64,000 bases of DNA from NCBI RefSeq assembly GCF_024808665.1, contig NZ_JANUBZ010000005.1:310001-374000 (forward strand), in the 5' to 3' direction. Origin of the DNA: Mucilaginibacter empetricola. GTDB lineage: Bacteria; Bacteroidota; Bacteroidia; Sphingobacteriales; Sphingobacteriaceae. Positions 35,920 through 47,900 of the stretch are shown one piece after another (the first letter of the stretch is position 1; the number at the start of each line of letters is the position of its first letter). The notes below the pieces were generated by a model, which was given only the letters and a program-made list of their open reading frames with translations, was not told where the DNA came from and searched no databases. Position numbers and translations under genes: made by a program.

Positions 35920-37344
35920 ATGACTAAATCTTTTGCCTCTTTAAGCGAAATAAAGAGAGAGATTGCAATTGGAGAGGTTACGGTTGAAAAACTGGTAAAA
36001 GGCTATCTGAATAAAATTGCTTCCAATACTCATTTAAATGCTTTTAACGAAGTGTTTGAAAACGACGCGCTTGTTAGCGCCCGTAATGTTGACTCCCGTA
36101 TAAAACAGGGCACAGCCGGCAAATTGGCTGGTATGGTTATAGCCATTAAAGATAACATATGCTATAAAGGCCATAAGGTTAGTGCATCGTCAAAAATTTT
36201 ACAAGGCTTTACTTCTATCTATTCATCAACCGTTGTTGAACGTCTGTTGGCAGAAGATGCCGTTATTATAGGTCGTTGCAATTGCGATGAGTTCGGAATG
36301 GGCGCATCTAACGAAAACTCATTTTACGGACCGGTAAAAAATGCAGTAGACGAAACGCGTGTTGCGGGCGGTTCTTCCGGCGGTTCGGCTGTTGCGGTTC
36401 AGGCAGGAATGTGTCACGCAGCTATAGGTACAGATACTGGTGGTTCAGTTAGACAACCTGCGTCTTTTTGTGGTATAGTTGGATTGAAGCCTACTTATGG
36501 CCGCATTTCCAGGCATGGCATTATTGCTTACGCATCATCCTTTGATCAGATAGGGCCCATCACCAAATCGGTAGAAGATGCTGCGCTATTATTAGAGGTT
36601 ATGGCCGGCCCTGATGAATATGATAGCACTTTGGCCAATGTTAAAGTTCCATCATTTGCAGAAAATATAGAGAAACCGGGTCCTAAAAAGATAGCGTACT
36701 TACAGGAAGCTTTGTCGAGCCCCGGCGTTGATTCTGAAGTTAAAAACGCATTGGCTAAATATATTGATAAGTTGCGTGCCGATGGACATACCGTTAAACC
36801 AATTGCTTTTGAGTATCTGGATTATATAGTACCTGCTTATTATATTTTGGCTATGGCCGAGGCATCATCAAATCTTTCAAGATACGATGGTGTACACTAC
36901 GGTTACCGTAGCCCAGCCGCTACTGATTTGGTATCAACCTACAAAAAATCACGGTCCGAAGGTTTTGGAAAAGAGGTAAAGCGCCGCATAATGCTGGGTA
37001 CTTTTGTATTGAGTGCAGGCTATTATGATGCTTATTTTGCAAAGGCCCAAAAGGTGCGTCGTTTGATCAGAGAAAAAACCGATGCTATTTTAAAGGAATA
37101 TGATTTTATACTGATTCCTACAGCACCAGAGCCAGCTTTTCCATTGGGGCGAAAAGAAAAAGATCCGGTTACAACGTATCTTTCTGACATATTTACCGTA
37201 CAAGCATCTTTAACCGGAGTACCTGCAATTTCTTTACCGGCAGGCAATAATAACGATGGATTGCCGTTAGGTTTACAATTATTAACGCGGCATTTTGAAG
37301 AACAGGAACTTTTGAATTTTTCTAAGTATTTCCTTGAACTATAA
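35920..37344 (+). CDS. gatA: Asp/Glu-tRNA amidotransferase subunit A
   Basis: A 474-residue amidase-signature enzyme that releases ammonia from glutamine for Gln-tRNA or Asn-tRNA formation in the GatCAB complex. The catalytic triad is visible: the Lys in IAIKDNICYKGH, the cis-Ser in TDTGGSVRQPASFCG and the nucleophilic region around GGSSGGSAVAVQAG. C-terminal VPAISLPAGNN is also conserved. gatB and gatC are not adjacent. It has almost no leader, since its presumptive -7 element lies in the tatA terminator's T-tract. Confidence 0.96.
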   Translation: MTKSFASLSEIKREIAIGEVTVEKLVKGYLNKIASNTHLNAFNEVFENDALVSARNVDSRIKQGTAGKLAGMVIAIKDNICYKGHKVSASSKILQGFTSIYSSTVVERLLAEDAVIIGRCNCDEFGMGASNENSFYGPVKNAVDETRVAGGSSGGSAVAVQAGMCHAAIGTDTGGSVRQPASFCGIVGLKPTYGRISRHGIIAYASSFDQIGPITKSVEDAALLLEVMAGPDEYDSTLANVKVPSFAENIEKPGPKKIAYLQEALSSPGVDSEVKNALAKYIDKLRADGHTVKPIAFEYLDYIVPAYYILAMAEASSNLSRYDGVHYGYRSPAATDLVSTYKKSRSEGFGKEVKRRIMLGTFVLSAGYYDAYFAKAQKVRRLIREKTDAILKEYDFILIPTAPEPAFPLGRKEKDPVTTYLSDIFTVQASLTGVPAISLPAGNNNDGLPLGLQLLTRHFEEQELLNFSKYFLEL

Positions 37345-37401
37345 AAAGTTAATATATTAGTAAGTTGGTGACATAGGCTATTGGTTTAAACCCATTGAAG
37401 A

Positions 37402-38769
37402 ATGAAGAGATTATTTACTTTAATTATCTGTTTTATATCGCTACAAATTGTTAAGGCTTCTCCATCTTTTATTCCCACAGCCCAAAGCTTAACTTATCAG
37501 GATACAATTGTTGTTCCCGTAGTTAACCAGCCAGCTCCCCTTACTGCTCAAAGCGGAATATTTAAACGCCGCCTCGATTCAATCAAGAAAGATATTCAGT
37601 TAGATTATAACGAATATGTACAAAGCTATATCGAAATCTATTCGCATAACCGCGATGAGATGGGACATGTTTTGGGTTTAACAAAGTATTATTTCCCAAT
37701 CTATGAAAAAGCTTTCCATGATGCCGGCATCCCCGACGAAATAAAATACTTGTCAATTGTAGAATCAAAGCTCGATCCATACGCGGTTTCACGAGTAGGT
37801 GCAACCGGTCCTTGGCAATTTATGTTTACTACCGGTAAAATTTATGGCCTTAATATTGATGATTATGTTGACGAGCGCCGCGACCCGGTACAAGCCAGCT
37901 ACGCAGCCGCGGCCTATCTGAAAGATGCCTATGAAGAGTTTGGCGATTGGCTGCTTGCTATAGCATCATACAATTGCGGCAAAAGCAACGTTGAACATGC
38001 TATTGACAGAGCGGGCGGCGCAACTGATTTTTGGTCGATACGCCAATATTTGCCTGTTGAAACCCGCGGTTATGTTCCGGCATTTATTGCTGTTGCTTAC
38101 ATAATGAATTATTATAACAAACTCAATATAGTACCTCAGCCCTGCAATTTCGCCTTAAAAACAGATACCGTTCTGGTAAACAAATATGTATCGCTGGCTG
38201 CAGTTGCTCAGGTGTTGAATATTGATATTAAAGATCTGGCTAACCTAAATCCGGCTTACAAGCGGCAAATTATTAACGGAACCAGCAAGTTACCACGCCG
38301 GTTAATTATCCCTCAAATTGATAAGGAAAAATATAGCGCCCTGTATGAAACTTTAAATAACAGCAATATTGTTCCGCAATCGCCACAAAGTTTCTATGCT
38401 CCATATGCCGCTAAGAAAGAAGAAGCTACTCCGTCTTATCACCGGGTAAGGAAAGGTGAAACGCTTGGCGATATAGCGGATACTTACGGTATTGAACTGA
38501 GCGACTTTAAAGCATGGAATCATTTGCACAGCAATAAGGCCATAGTTGGGCAACGACTAAAGTTGAAGGAAACGGTTGACGAAGCAGATCAGGCCTCTTC
38601 AGTGAAACATCATGCCGATTATATAACTTATAAAGTAAAGGTGGGGGATACGCTGAGTAGTATAGCATCAAAATTTGAGGGCGCTTCTGTCGAAAAAATA
38701 AGATCAATGAACGGTTTAAAGAAAAATCATCTCCAACCCGGAATGACGATCAGGATAAGTAAAGGCTAA
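37402..38769 (+). CDS. MltD-like lytic transglycosylase with two LysM domains
   Basis: A 455-residue exported peptidoglycan lyase. The signal peptide covers about residues 1-19. The SLT domain (about 100-240) has IVESKLDPYAVSRVGATGPW, where the catalytic Glu is in VESK, plus QFMFTTGKIYGL and ASYNCGKSNV. Two LysM modules follow near 350-395 (RVRKGETLGDIADTYGI) and 408-452 (KVKVGDTLSSIASKFEG), which bind glycan chains. It cleaves between MurNAc and GlcNAc to give anhydro ends. It appears monocistronic. The following 227 bases hold only the maeB promoter. Confidence 0.94.
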   Translation: MKRLFTLIICFISLQIVKASPSFIPTAQSLTYQDTIVVPVVNQPAPLTAQSGIFKRRLDSIKKDIQLDYNEYVQSYIEIYSHNRDEMGHVLGLTKYYFPIYEKAFHDAGIPDEIKYLSIVESKLDPYAVSRVGATGPWQFMFTTGKIYGLNIDDYVDERRDPVQASYAAAAYLKDAYEEFGDWLLAIASYNCGKSNVEHAIDRAGGATDFWSIRQYLPVETRGYVPAFIAVAYIMNYYNKLNIVPQPCNFALKTDTVLVNKYVSLAAVAQVLNIDIKDLANLNPAYKRQIINGTSKLPRRLIIPQIDKEKYSALYETLNNSNIVPQSPQSFYAPYAAKKEEATPSYHRVRKGETLGDIADTYGIELSDFKAWNHLHSNKAIVGQRLKLKETVDEADQASSVKHHADYITYKVKVGDTLSSIASKFEGASVEKIRSMNGLKKNHLQPGMTIRISKG

Positions 38770-38969
38770 AGAAGATATGAGCACCAAAGCTGGAAAATTT
38801 CCAGGTTTGGGACTTTTAAATATTGAAAAAATCAGCGCCAATCCTTTATCATGATCCAATTAAAATTTACATCCTATTCATTTTCAGATCACTCTGTTAA
38901 AAATTTTCTATTAGGCTCAATCTTTACGTTTTGGGCCTTTTTCATTCTGTTTTCAGCTAAAAAGAGTTG

Positions 38970-38977
38970 TAATTTTG
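38970..38977 (+). promoter_or_regulatory. -7 promoter element (TAATTTTG) for maeB
   Basis: An exact TAnnTTTG match, 20 bases before the maeB start codon, in the 227-base gap after the lytic transglycosylase gene. No TTG lies at ideal -33 spacing. The rest of the gap shows nothing further that I can support. Confidence 0.5.
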
Positions 38978-38996
38978 TGTACTTGAAACTGATAAA

Positions 38997-41282
38997 ATGA
39001 ACAAACCCACCCGTAACCAGGACGCATTAAATTACCATTCAAAGGGACGCCCAGGAAAAATACAGGTAGTACCTACAAAACCCACTAATTCGCAGCGCGA
39101 CTTATCCATGGCTTATTCGCCGGGTGTTGCCGAACCTTGCTTGCGTATTGCTGATAATATTGAAGACGTTTATAAATATACTGCCAAAGGTAACCTGGTA
39201 GGCGTTATCAGCAATGGTACCGCTGTATTGGGTTTGGGCAACATTGGCCCCGAAGCAAGTAAGCCGGTAATGGAGGGCAAAGGGCTATTGTTTAAAATTT
39301 ATGCCGATATAGATGTTTTTGACCTGGAAATTAACGCCAAAACAGTTGATGAGTTTGTAAATATTGTTAAAGCACTAGAACCTACTTTTGGAGGCATAAA
39401 CCTCGAAGATATTTCGGCCCCAACCTGTTTTGAAATTGAGCGCCGCTTGAAAGCCGAAATGAAAATTCCGGTGATGCACGATGACCAGCATGGAACCGCA
39501 ATTATTTCGGGTGCTGCATTGATGAATGCGTGTGAAATACAAGGCAAAAAGCTTGATAAGATAAAGATGGTTGTAAACGGTGCCGGCGCTGCTGCCGTAT
39601 CATGTTCAAAAATGTACCTGGCCCTGGGTGTAAAAAAAGAAAACCTGGTGATGTTTGACATCAATGGTTTGATCACACCCACCCGTACTGATTTGGATGA
39701 TATCCGGATGGAGTTTGCAACTGACAGGAAAGATATTAAAACCCTTGCTGAGGGAATGAAAAATGCCGATGTTTTTGTCGGGCTTTCTGCAGGAAACGTA
39801 GTTACACCGGATATGCTGAAAACAATGGCAAAAAACCCTATTGTTTTTGCTATGGCAAACCCCGAACCTGAAATTGCTTATGATTTGGCAATAAATGCCC
39901 GTAAAGATATTATAATGGCAACCGGTAGGTCCGATTTTCCTAATCAGGTTAATAATGTAATTGGTTTTCCATACATATTCAGAGGGGCGTTGGATGTAAG
40001 AGCTTCGGCGATTAACGAAGAAATGAAAATTGCCGCGGTAAAGGCAATTGCCGAAATGGCCAAAAAACCCATACCAGAATCTGTAAACCTGGCATATAAT
40101 ACCACTAATTTAAAATTTGGCAGGGATTACATCATCCCCAAACCAATGGACCCGCGCCTTATTACTGAAGTATCATCGGCTGTTGCCCGTGCGGCGGTTG
40201 ATTCTGGCGTTGCAAGAATGGCCATTAGCGATTGGGACGCTTACAGAGAGGAATTGAGGTTAAGGATTGGTATAAATGATAAGTTGCTTCGCAGTTTGAC
40301 CAACAAAGCAAAGCAAAACCCTAAAAAGATAGTTTTTGCCGAGGCTGATACTTATAAAATTTTAAAAGCGGCCCAAATTGTAAAAGAAGAGGGTATTGCT
40401 ACCCCAATTTTATTGGGCAATATTGAGAAGATAAAGCAGATAATGCGCGAAAATGAGATTGAACTTGGTGATGTGCACATTATTGACCCGGGCGAAAATT
40501 GCGAACGCATTGAAGAATACGCCGACTATTTATATAGCAAACGCCAGCGCAGAGGGGTAACGTTTTATGAATCGAGAAAGCTTTTGCATGACAGGAATTA
40601 TTATGGTGCCTGCATGGTTCAGTTTGGCGAAGCCGATGCGTTGATATCTGGTCTTACAAAAGATTATGTAACGACCATTAAACCTGCTTTGCAGATTATT
40701 GGTACAGGTGACGGCGTTAGCCGTGTGGCCGGTATGTATATGATGATCACAAAGAAAGGACCTATATTTTTTGGGGACACCACGGTGAATGTAAACCCAT
40801 CAGTACAGGATTTAGTTGATATTACCGTTTTGATTGAACGTTCGGTTAAACAATTTAATATTAACCCACGTGTTGCTTTGCTTTCCTATTCTAACTTTGG
40901 ATCGAACGAAGGACTGATACCTGAAAAGATGCGTGAAGCAGCGCGGATACTGCACGACAAATATCCTGATATGGTTATTGACGGCGATATGCAGGCAAAT
41001 TTTGCGCTGAATGCTGATTTGCTTGCCGATAATTTTCCTTTTTCAACATTAAAAGGAAAACCAGCAAATACCCTTATCTTTCCGAATCTGGAATCGGGTA
41101 ATATTGCTTATAAATTATTGCAGGAAATGGGTGGTGCCGAAGCTGTTGGTCCAATTTTACTTGGGCTGAAAAAACCGGTGCATGTGTTGCAACTGGGTAG
41201 TTCGGTTAGGGAAATAGTGAATATGATAACTATAGCCGTTGTTGATGCCCAGGAAAAAGAGAAACAATTATTAGTAAAATAA
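38997..41282 (+). CDS. maeB: NADP-dependent malic enzyme with phosphotransacetylase-like domain
   Basis: A 761-residue MaeB-type fusion that decarboxylates malate to pyruvate with NADPH formation. The malic domain has [31 protein letters not shown] and [11 protein letters not shown] (about residues 30-160). A Rossmann domain follows with [17 protein letters not shown] and [10 protein letters not shown]. The C-terminal half (about 430-755) is phosphate-acetyltransferase-like, with [15 protein letters not shown] and [15 protein letters not shown]; in E. coli MaeB this part is regulatory, responding to acetyl-CoA. The length equals the family norm. It precedes ruvA by 26 bases. Confidence 0.95.
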   Translation: MNKPTRNQDALNYHSKGRPGKIQVVPTKPTNSQRDLSMAYSPGVAEPCLRIADNIEDVYKYTAKGNLVGVISNGTAVLGLGNIGPEASKPVMEGKGLLFKIYADIDVFDLEINAKTVDEFVNIVKALEPTFGGINLEDISAPTCFEIERRLKAEMKIPVMHDDQHGTAIISGAALMNACEIQGKKLDKIKMVVNGAGAAAVSCSKMYLALGVKKENLVMFDINGLITPTRTDLDDIRMEFATDRKDIKTLAEGMKNADVFVGLSAGNVVTPDMLKTMAKNPIVFAMANPEPEIAYDLAINARKDIIMATGRSDFPNQVNNVIGFPYIFRGALDVRASAINEEMKIAAVKAIAEMAKKPIPESVNLAYNTTNLKFGRDYIIPKPMDPRLITEVSSAVARAAVDSGVARMAISDWDAYREELRLRIGINDKLLRSLTNKAKQNPKKIVFAEADTYKILKAAQIVKEEGIATPILLGNIEKIKQIMRENEIELGDVHIIDPGENCERIEEYADYLYSKRQRRGVTFYESRKLLHDRNYYGACMVQFGEADALISGLTKDYVTTIKPALQIIGTGDGVSRVAGMYMMITKKGPIFFGDTTVNVNPSVQDLVDITVLIERSVKQFNINPRVALLSYSNFGSNEGLIPEKMREAARILHDKYPDMVIDGDMQANFALNADLLADNFPFSTLKGKPANTLIFPNLESGNIAYKLLQEMGGAEAVGPILLGLKKPVHVLQLGSSVREIVNMITIAVVDAQEKEKQLLVK

Positions 41283-41308
41283 ACCTCCGAAAGAAAATTT
41301 GATAAAAC

Positions 41309-41893
41309 ATGTACGCTTATATTGATGGTAAATTAGTTTTTAAAAACGCTGCCTTTGTGGTAATTGATGCCAATGGGGTAGGGTATCACATCAATATTTC
41401 TTTAAATACCTATTCAAAGCTCGGAGACAACGAAAGGTGTAAACTGTTTACCTGGTTACACGTAAAAGAGGACGCACATACCTTGTATGGGTTTATTGAT
41501 GAGGGCGAACGCCGTTTGTTTTTACATTTAATATCCATATCAGGCATTGGGCCTAATACCGGCCGCATGATGCTTTCGTCCGTAACACCCGAAGAAATTC
41601 AAAATGCAATTATTTCGGGTAATGTTTCATTAATACAACGTATAAAGGGTATCGGCCCAAAATCTGCGCAGCGCATTATTCTTGAATTACAGGATAAGCT
41701 GAGAAAAGAAGGTGCAGACACTTTAAGTCCGGCACCGCTAAATAAAACGGTTAGAGAAGAAGCGTTATCTGCATTGGTAATGCTGGGCTTTGCGCGAAAT
41801 GCCGCAGAAAAAGTAATTGAACAAGAATTAAATAAAAATAACGGAGATATAACAGTTGAACAATTGATAAAAGCAGCACTAAAAAGTTTATAA
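41309..41893 (+). CDS. ruvA: Holliday junction branch migration protein RuvA
   Basis: A 194-residue RuvA, the tetramer that holds four-way junctions for the RuvB motor. The OB-fold N-terminus starts YIDGKLVFKN and includes GVGYHINIS. The helix-hairpin-helix motifs are SISGIGPNTGRMML and RIKGIGPKSAQRIILEL, and the C-terminal three-helix domain that binds RuvB is AREEAL-like VREEALSALVMLGF. ruvB and ruvC are absent here. sprA begins 25 bases later, a gene order often seen in Bacteroidota. Confidence 0.96.
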   Translation: MYAYIDGKLVFKNAAFVVIDANGVGYHINISLNTYSKLGDNERCKLFTWLHVKEDAHTLYGFIDEGERRLFLHLISISGIGPNTGRMMLSSVTPEEIQNAIISGNVSLIQRIKGIGPKSAQRIILELQDKLRKEGADTLSPAPLNKTVREEALSALVMLGFARNAAEKVIEQELNKNNGDITVEQLIKAALKSL

Positions 41894-41918
41894 TAAATTT
41901 ATAATTTGAACCCTGACC

Positions 41919-44900
41919 TTGATTAAAATTTTTACCTCAAAAGTATTTGTAAGCATCTTCTTTATTTCTGCATTTTGCGGATTGGGGAATGTTTTTGCAC
42001 AACAAACACAGGGGAAAAAAGATTCAACTACGGTAAAGGTTGCTGATAATTCAAAAGACCCAAGAAATATACGCTTGTTGGAAGGTATATTTGACACCGA
42101 CCCTCCAAACCTTGTGCGTACTATTGAGTATGACCCCAATCTCAATATGTATATTTTATATGAAAGGGTCGGCAACCTGCTTTATCGTCCACCACAATAC
42201 CTCACATTTGATCAATATTTACATTTAAGAGAACGCGAAAACCAAAGAGCCTACTTCCAGCAGCTATCTGATAATTATGCTTATCAGTCGCAGCAGCCTG
42301 GCTTTATTCCGCAAATAAAGGTAAGGAGTCAAACTTTTGACCAGATATTTGGCGGATCAAATATTGATATAAGGCCCCAGGGTTCGGCTCAGGCTATTAT
42401 GTCTGGCCAGATCAATGAGAATCAAAACCCATTGTTCAGTACCAGGCAGCGCGATCAGTTTAACTTTAATTTCGATCAAAAAATACAATTAAACATTACC
42501 GGTACCATAGGCGATAAGTTAAAAATTACCACAAACTATAACACCGATGCCCAGTTTCAGTTTGAAAATCAAATCAAGCTGGAATATACAGGGCATAAGG
42601 ATGAGATTATACAAAAAATAGAAGTGGGTACGGTAAGTATGCCGCTCAATACAACTTTAATTACCGGTAGCCAGGCGCTGTTTGGTGTAAAGGCGCAGTT
42701 TAAATTTGGCAACCTGGATGTTACTACCATCTTTTCGCAACAACGCTCTCAATCACAGAGTATTACGATAAAGAACGGAGCGCAGCAAGGTAGTTTTAAA
42801 CTTTCCTCATCTAATTACGATGCTAATAAACACTTCTTTCTGTCGCAATTTTTCAGAAATAACTATAATAAAGCCCTTGCCAATATCCCAATCATCAGCT
42901 CAAATGTAAATATTACAAAAATTGAGGTATGGGTAACCAATAGGATAAATAGCACTACAGGTTCGAGGGATATATTGGCCTTTACTGATTTGGGCGAAAA
43001 TAGCCCTTATAACACAACGCTTGTTAAAGGTGGCCCGGGCTATTCAGGGCTTCCCGCCGGTTTCCAGGGGCCCGGTTTCCCGCAGGAATCAAACTCGTTG
43101 CTTCGTAATTTGCCCGTAAACGCAAGGTTGACTAATGACCCTAAAAACACTATTTCAACTTACTTCGGGTCGTCGGGTGGCTCTGATAACTACGCTAAAC
43201 TAACCTACGCCCGGTTGCTAACCAGCAAGGAATATACACTACACCCTCAACTGGGATATATTTCACTTAATTATCCGCTTAATAATGATGAGGTGCTGGC
43301 GGTGGCTTATCAGTATACCTACAATGGCACACAATACCAGGTAGGTGAATTTTCTACCGATGTACCCGTTGATCCAAATACGCCAAAGGTTTTATATGTA
43401 AAGTTGCTTAAAAACGAATTGCTAAAAACCAATTTGCCCACCTGGAACCTGATGATGAAAAACATTTATCCTTTAAATGCTTATCAAATCAGTCCAAATA
43501 ATTTTAAGCTTACTATTTCGCGGCTCGACGATCAATCGGGTATTCAAAAGCCGATAATGGAGGAGGGGCAAAACACTAAGAGCAAGCTTTGGATTCAATT
43601 GACAGACCTCGATAACCTCGATCAGCAACAGGATAAACAACCAGATGGTTATTTCGATTTTCTGCCCGGCATAACTATCGATCCCCAAAATGGCCTCCTC
43701 ATCTTCCCGGTATTGGAGCCTTTCGGTGCCGATTTAAGCAAACAGTTTAATCCAGGTGAAACGGGTTTGATTAAGCGCTATGTTTATCAGCCATTATATG
43801 ATTCCACCCAAACGGTAGCACAGCAGCTTTTTCCGCAGCTGAACAGGTATACCATTGAAGGAACTTATAGTGCGACCGGCGGATCCGATTATCAATTAAA
43901 TGCCGTTAATATTCCGCAAGGTTCTGTAGTGGTAACTGCCGGCGCTTTAAAACTGGTTGAAGGAACAGATTATACCGTTGATTACAGCGCGGGCCGCATC
44001 CGTATATTAAATACAGCTTTACTAGCGTCCGGGCAACCCATAACTGTAAACGTTGAAAATAACGCCTTATTTGGGGTGCAACAAAAGTCGTTATATGGAG
44101 CCAGGTTAAACTATCATGTGAGTGATAATTTAAATATTGGTGCCACCATAATGCACTTAACAGAGCAACCCATAACTCAAAATGAAATTATTGGGCAAGA
44201 GTCTATTTCAAATACTATATATGGGTTTGATGTAAATTATAATTCACCGTCGCGCTTGCTTACCCGTTTGGTTGATAAAATTCCACTGATACATACCAAG
44301 GTACCTTCGTCAATATCATTTAATGGTGAATTTGCCGATTTGTTGCCCGGCAGTCCATCAGCACTGAACTTTGCAGGCTCAAAAAATGGAACAGCTTATC
44401 TGGACGATTTTGAAAATAGTCAGTCAATCATCCAGTTAAACAGTTCAACAGGCTGGCAAATTTCGGGTACGCCTCAAATGTTTCCCGAAGCCAATAATTT
44501 TAATGACCTGAGTTATGGTTATCACCGGGCAAGGCTTGCCTTTTATAATATCGACCCTATATTTTATACCGGTTCAACCATTCCGATTAACAGAAACGAG
44601 CTTTCAAATAATTATGTAAGACAGGTAATTGAAACGGAAGTATTTCCGTTCAAACAATCGCCAACCGGGTCACCATTGCCTATCGCAACCTTCGATTTGG
44701 CTTACTATCCATCCATTCGCGGGCCTTACAACTATACCACAACAAATGTAAACAGTGATGGAACGCTCGCTAATCCGGCAGGAAACTGGGGCGGTATTTT
44801 CCGTGGCCTTAATTCAAATGATTTTCAGGCGCTAAATGTTCAGTATATTGAGTTTTGGGTGATGGATCCGTTCATCAACAAACCAAACTCAACCGGTGGT

Positions 44901-47900
44901 GAGCTTTATTTTAACCTGGGTAATATTTCAGAAGATATATTAAAGGATGGGCAGAAAAGTTTGGAAAACGGCTTACCGGTTGATGGCACCCTTACCAATG
45001 TGATTGAAACCAACTGGGGCCGCGTGCCTAAGTTACAGCCTGTGGTTAACTCTTTTGATAGCGACCCAAATTCACGCGCGCTACAGGATATTGGTTTGGA
45101 TGGTTTAAATGATGCAGACGAGCAAACAAAGTTTGCCGGCGTGGTACAAAAGGTTAAAGCAGAAGTAAGCGGCACAGCTGGAGCTGCTTTTGCCGCGGAT
45201 CCGTCATCTGATGATTATCAATATTACCAGGGGCCAGCTTTGGACCGTGCCGGAGCAGGCATATTGCAACGTTACAGCCGGTATAACGGAACTGAAGGTA
45301 ACTCACCAACAACACAACAATCGCAAGCATTATTGGGTTTACAAACATCTGCCGCCACATCTATTCCGGATGGTGAAGACGTTAACCATGATAACAATAT
45401 GGATCAGGATGATGAGTATTTTCAATACCATGTACCTATTCATCCGTCAGGCATGGTGGTTGGACAAAATTTTATAACCGACAAGGTGATTGCGCCAGTT
45501 ACACTCGCCAACGGAAACAAGGTAAATGTAACTTGGTATCAGTTCCGTATTCCTATAAATGCATATGAGTCGGCAGTGGGTGGCATCCAGGATTTTAAAT
45601 CAATCCGTTATATCCGCACATTTCTTACCGGCTTTGCCGACACTGCAATTTTTCGTTTTGCTACCCTGCAATTGGTGCGTGGCGAATGGCGGGCATTTAA
45701 TACCGAAAACAATCCGGCAAATGTTATAGCCGATCCTTCTATAGTTAACCCGCCGCTTGATAATTCAAGTATCGATGTGGAGACAGTAAATATCGAAGAA
45801 AATGGTAATCGTACACCAATACCTTATGTAGTTCCGCCAGGTATCCAACGCCAAACAGATTATACTAACCTACAGGCCAATACCAAATTGAATGAGCAGT
45901 CGCTTTCAGTAATAGTAACAACGTTGCGTGATGGATATTCAAGAGCAGCCTTCAGGTTATTTAATAATGACCTGCGGAAATATAAGCGCTTGCAAATGTT
46001 TATACATGCCGAGGGAACCACGTTGAAAAATAATGATGTTAGCGCCTTTATCCGTTTGGGAGCTGATTATGTGAACAACTATTACGAGTATGAAATACCG
46101 CTACAGGTTACACAGCCACCTACTTCAGACCCTGCTGCTATTTGGCCTGCCGCCAATGAACTTGATCTGCAACTTTCCCTGTTGACTAATGCCAAACTTG
46201 CCCGTAATGCTGCAAAATACAATGGACAACCCTGGCCGCTGACCATGCCATACACCCTGATAGATGGTCATAACAAAATTACTATAGTGGGCGAGCCAGA
46301 TTTGAGCCAGGTTACGACAGTGATGCTGGGTGTTCGCAATCCGCTGAAAACACCAGCAACAGCCAGTACCGACGATGGTATGGACAAAACGGCTACGATT
46401 TGGTTTGATGAGCTGCGTTTAACCGATTTTGATAACCAGGGCGGTTGGGCGGCCGTTGGTCATTTTAACGCAAAACTGGCCGATTTTGCTAACGTTACTA
46501 TATCTGGCAATAAAACTACAGCCGGGTTTGGGACACTCGATTCCAGAATGGAAGACCGCAGCCTTGATGATGTTGGTGGATATGACGTAGCCGCGAATAT
46601 TGAGCTTGGCAAAGTATTCCCTGACAAAAGCGGTGTTCATATACCAGCCTATATTGATGTATCAAAACAGATAAGTACGCCGCAGTATGACCCCGCCGCG
46701 CCAGATATTTTGCTAAAACAAACACTTGCCAACACACCGAGTGTACAAAAGCGTGATTCTATAAAAGAAGCCGCCGAAAGCTATACGCAACGTACCAGCC
46801 TTAACCTTACCAATGTTCATAAGTCTAAAACAGATGCGAAGGCCCCAAGCCATATCTGGGATCTTGAAAACTGGAATGCAACAGTAGCTTATACGGAATA
46901 CGAGCATCATGATTTTACCACCCTGCAGGATTTGGAAAAGACCTATCATGTTGCGCTGGCTTACAATTTTACTACTCAGCCTAAATATTATAGCCCTTTT
47001 AGTAAAATAATTAAAAAGAATACGCTGGCTCTGCTACGTGATATAAACTTTGACCTGGCGCCTACACGGCTGAATTACAGTATAAGCTTTGATCGTTTTT
47101 ATTCAGAAAATACTTTGAGGAATAATGATCCGACAGATGAAGTGCCTATACCCACCACCTTTAACAAAACCTTTAACATTACCAGGGTATATGGAATAGG
47201 CTGGAATTTGACCAAATCGCTCACAATGGATTTGGATGCTACTAATCTTTCAACGGTCGACGAGCCGGCGGGGCGTATTAACGGTTTAAAGATTGATACG
47301 CTTTGGGATCGTATTTTAAACCTGGGGCGCACCACCAACTACAATCACACACTGAATATTAACTATACCGTACCCATAAATAAGATACCCGGCCTGGATT
47401 GGGTGACCTTAATTACGCACTACAGCACGCACTTTACATGGCAGGGGCAAGCACTGTTTGCGATTGAAGAACCGCAGTTTGACGTGGGTAACAGTATACA
47501 AAACTCGCGTACCATTCAGCTTAACCCAACGCTTAATTTTGACCAGTTTTACAAAAAATTCTCATTTATAAAAAAAGCGACAAGTGCTGATAACACCAAT
47601 GCACTTACCCGGATATTGGTTAATTTACTAACAAGTATAAAAAACATCAGCGCCACATACACCAATACCGAGGGAACTTTTATTCCGGGGTATTTACCGC
47701 AGTCCAATTTGCTGGGCGAGGATCTTAATTATAATTCGCCGGGTATCCCATTCTTGTTTGGCAGCCAGGCAGATTTAAGGCAGACAGCTTTAGAGCATGG
47801 CTGGATAAGTACTGATACTTTACAAAATCAGTTGTATGTAACCACGTTTAATCAGGATCTGCATTTGAAAAGTACGGTGCAGCCATTTAAAGATCTTCGT

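Noticed and set aside
38777..38854. 25-residue ORF in the gap before maeB
   Set aside because: It is short, has no hydrophobic or motif character, and no supported ribosome binding site or promoter precedes it. It is probably chance.
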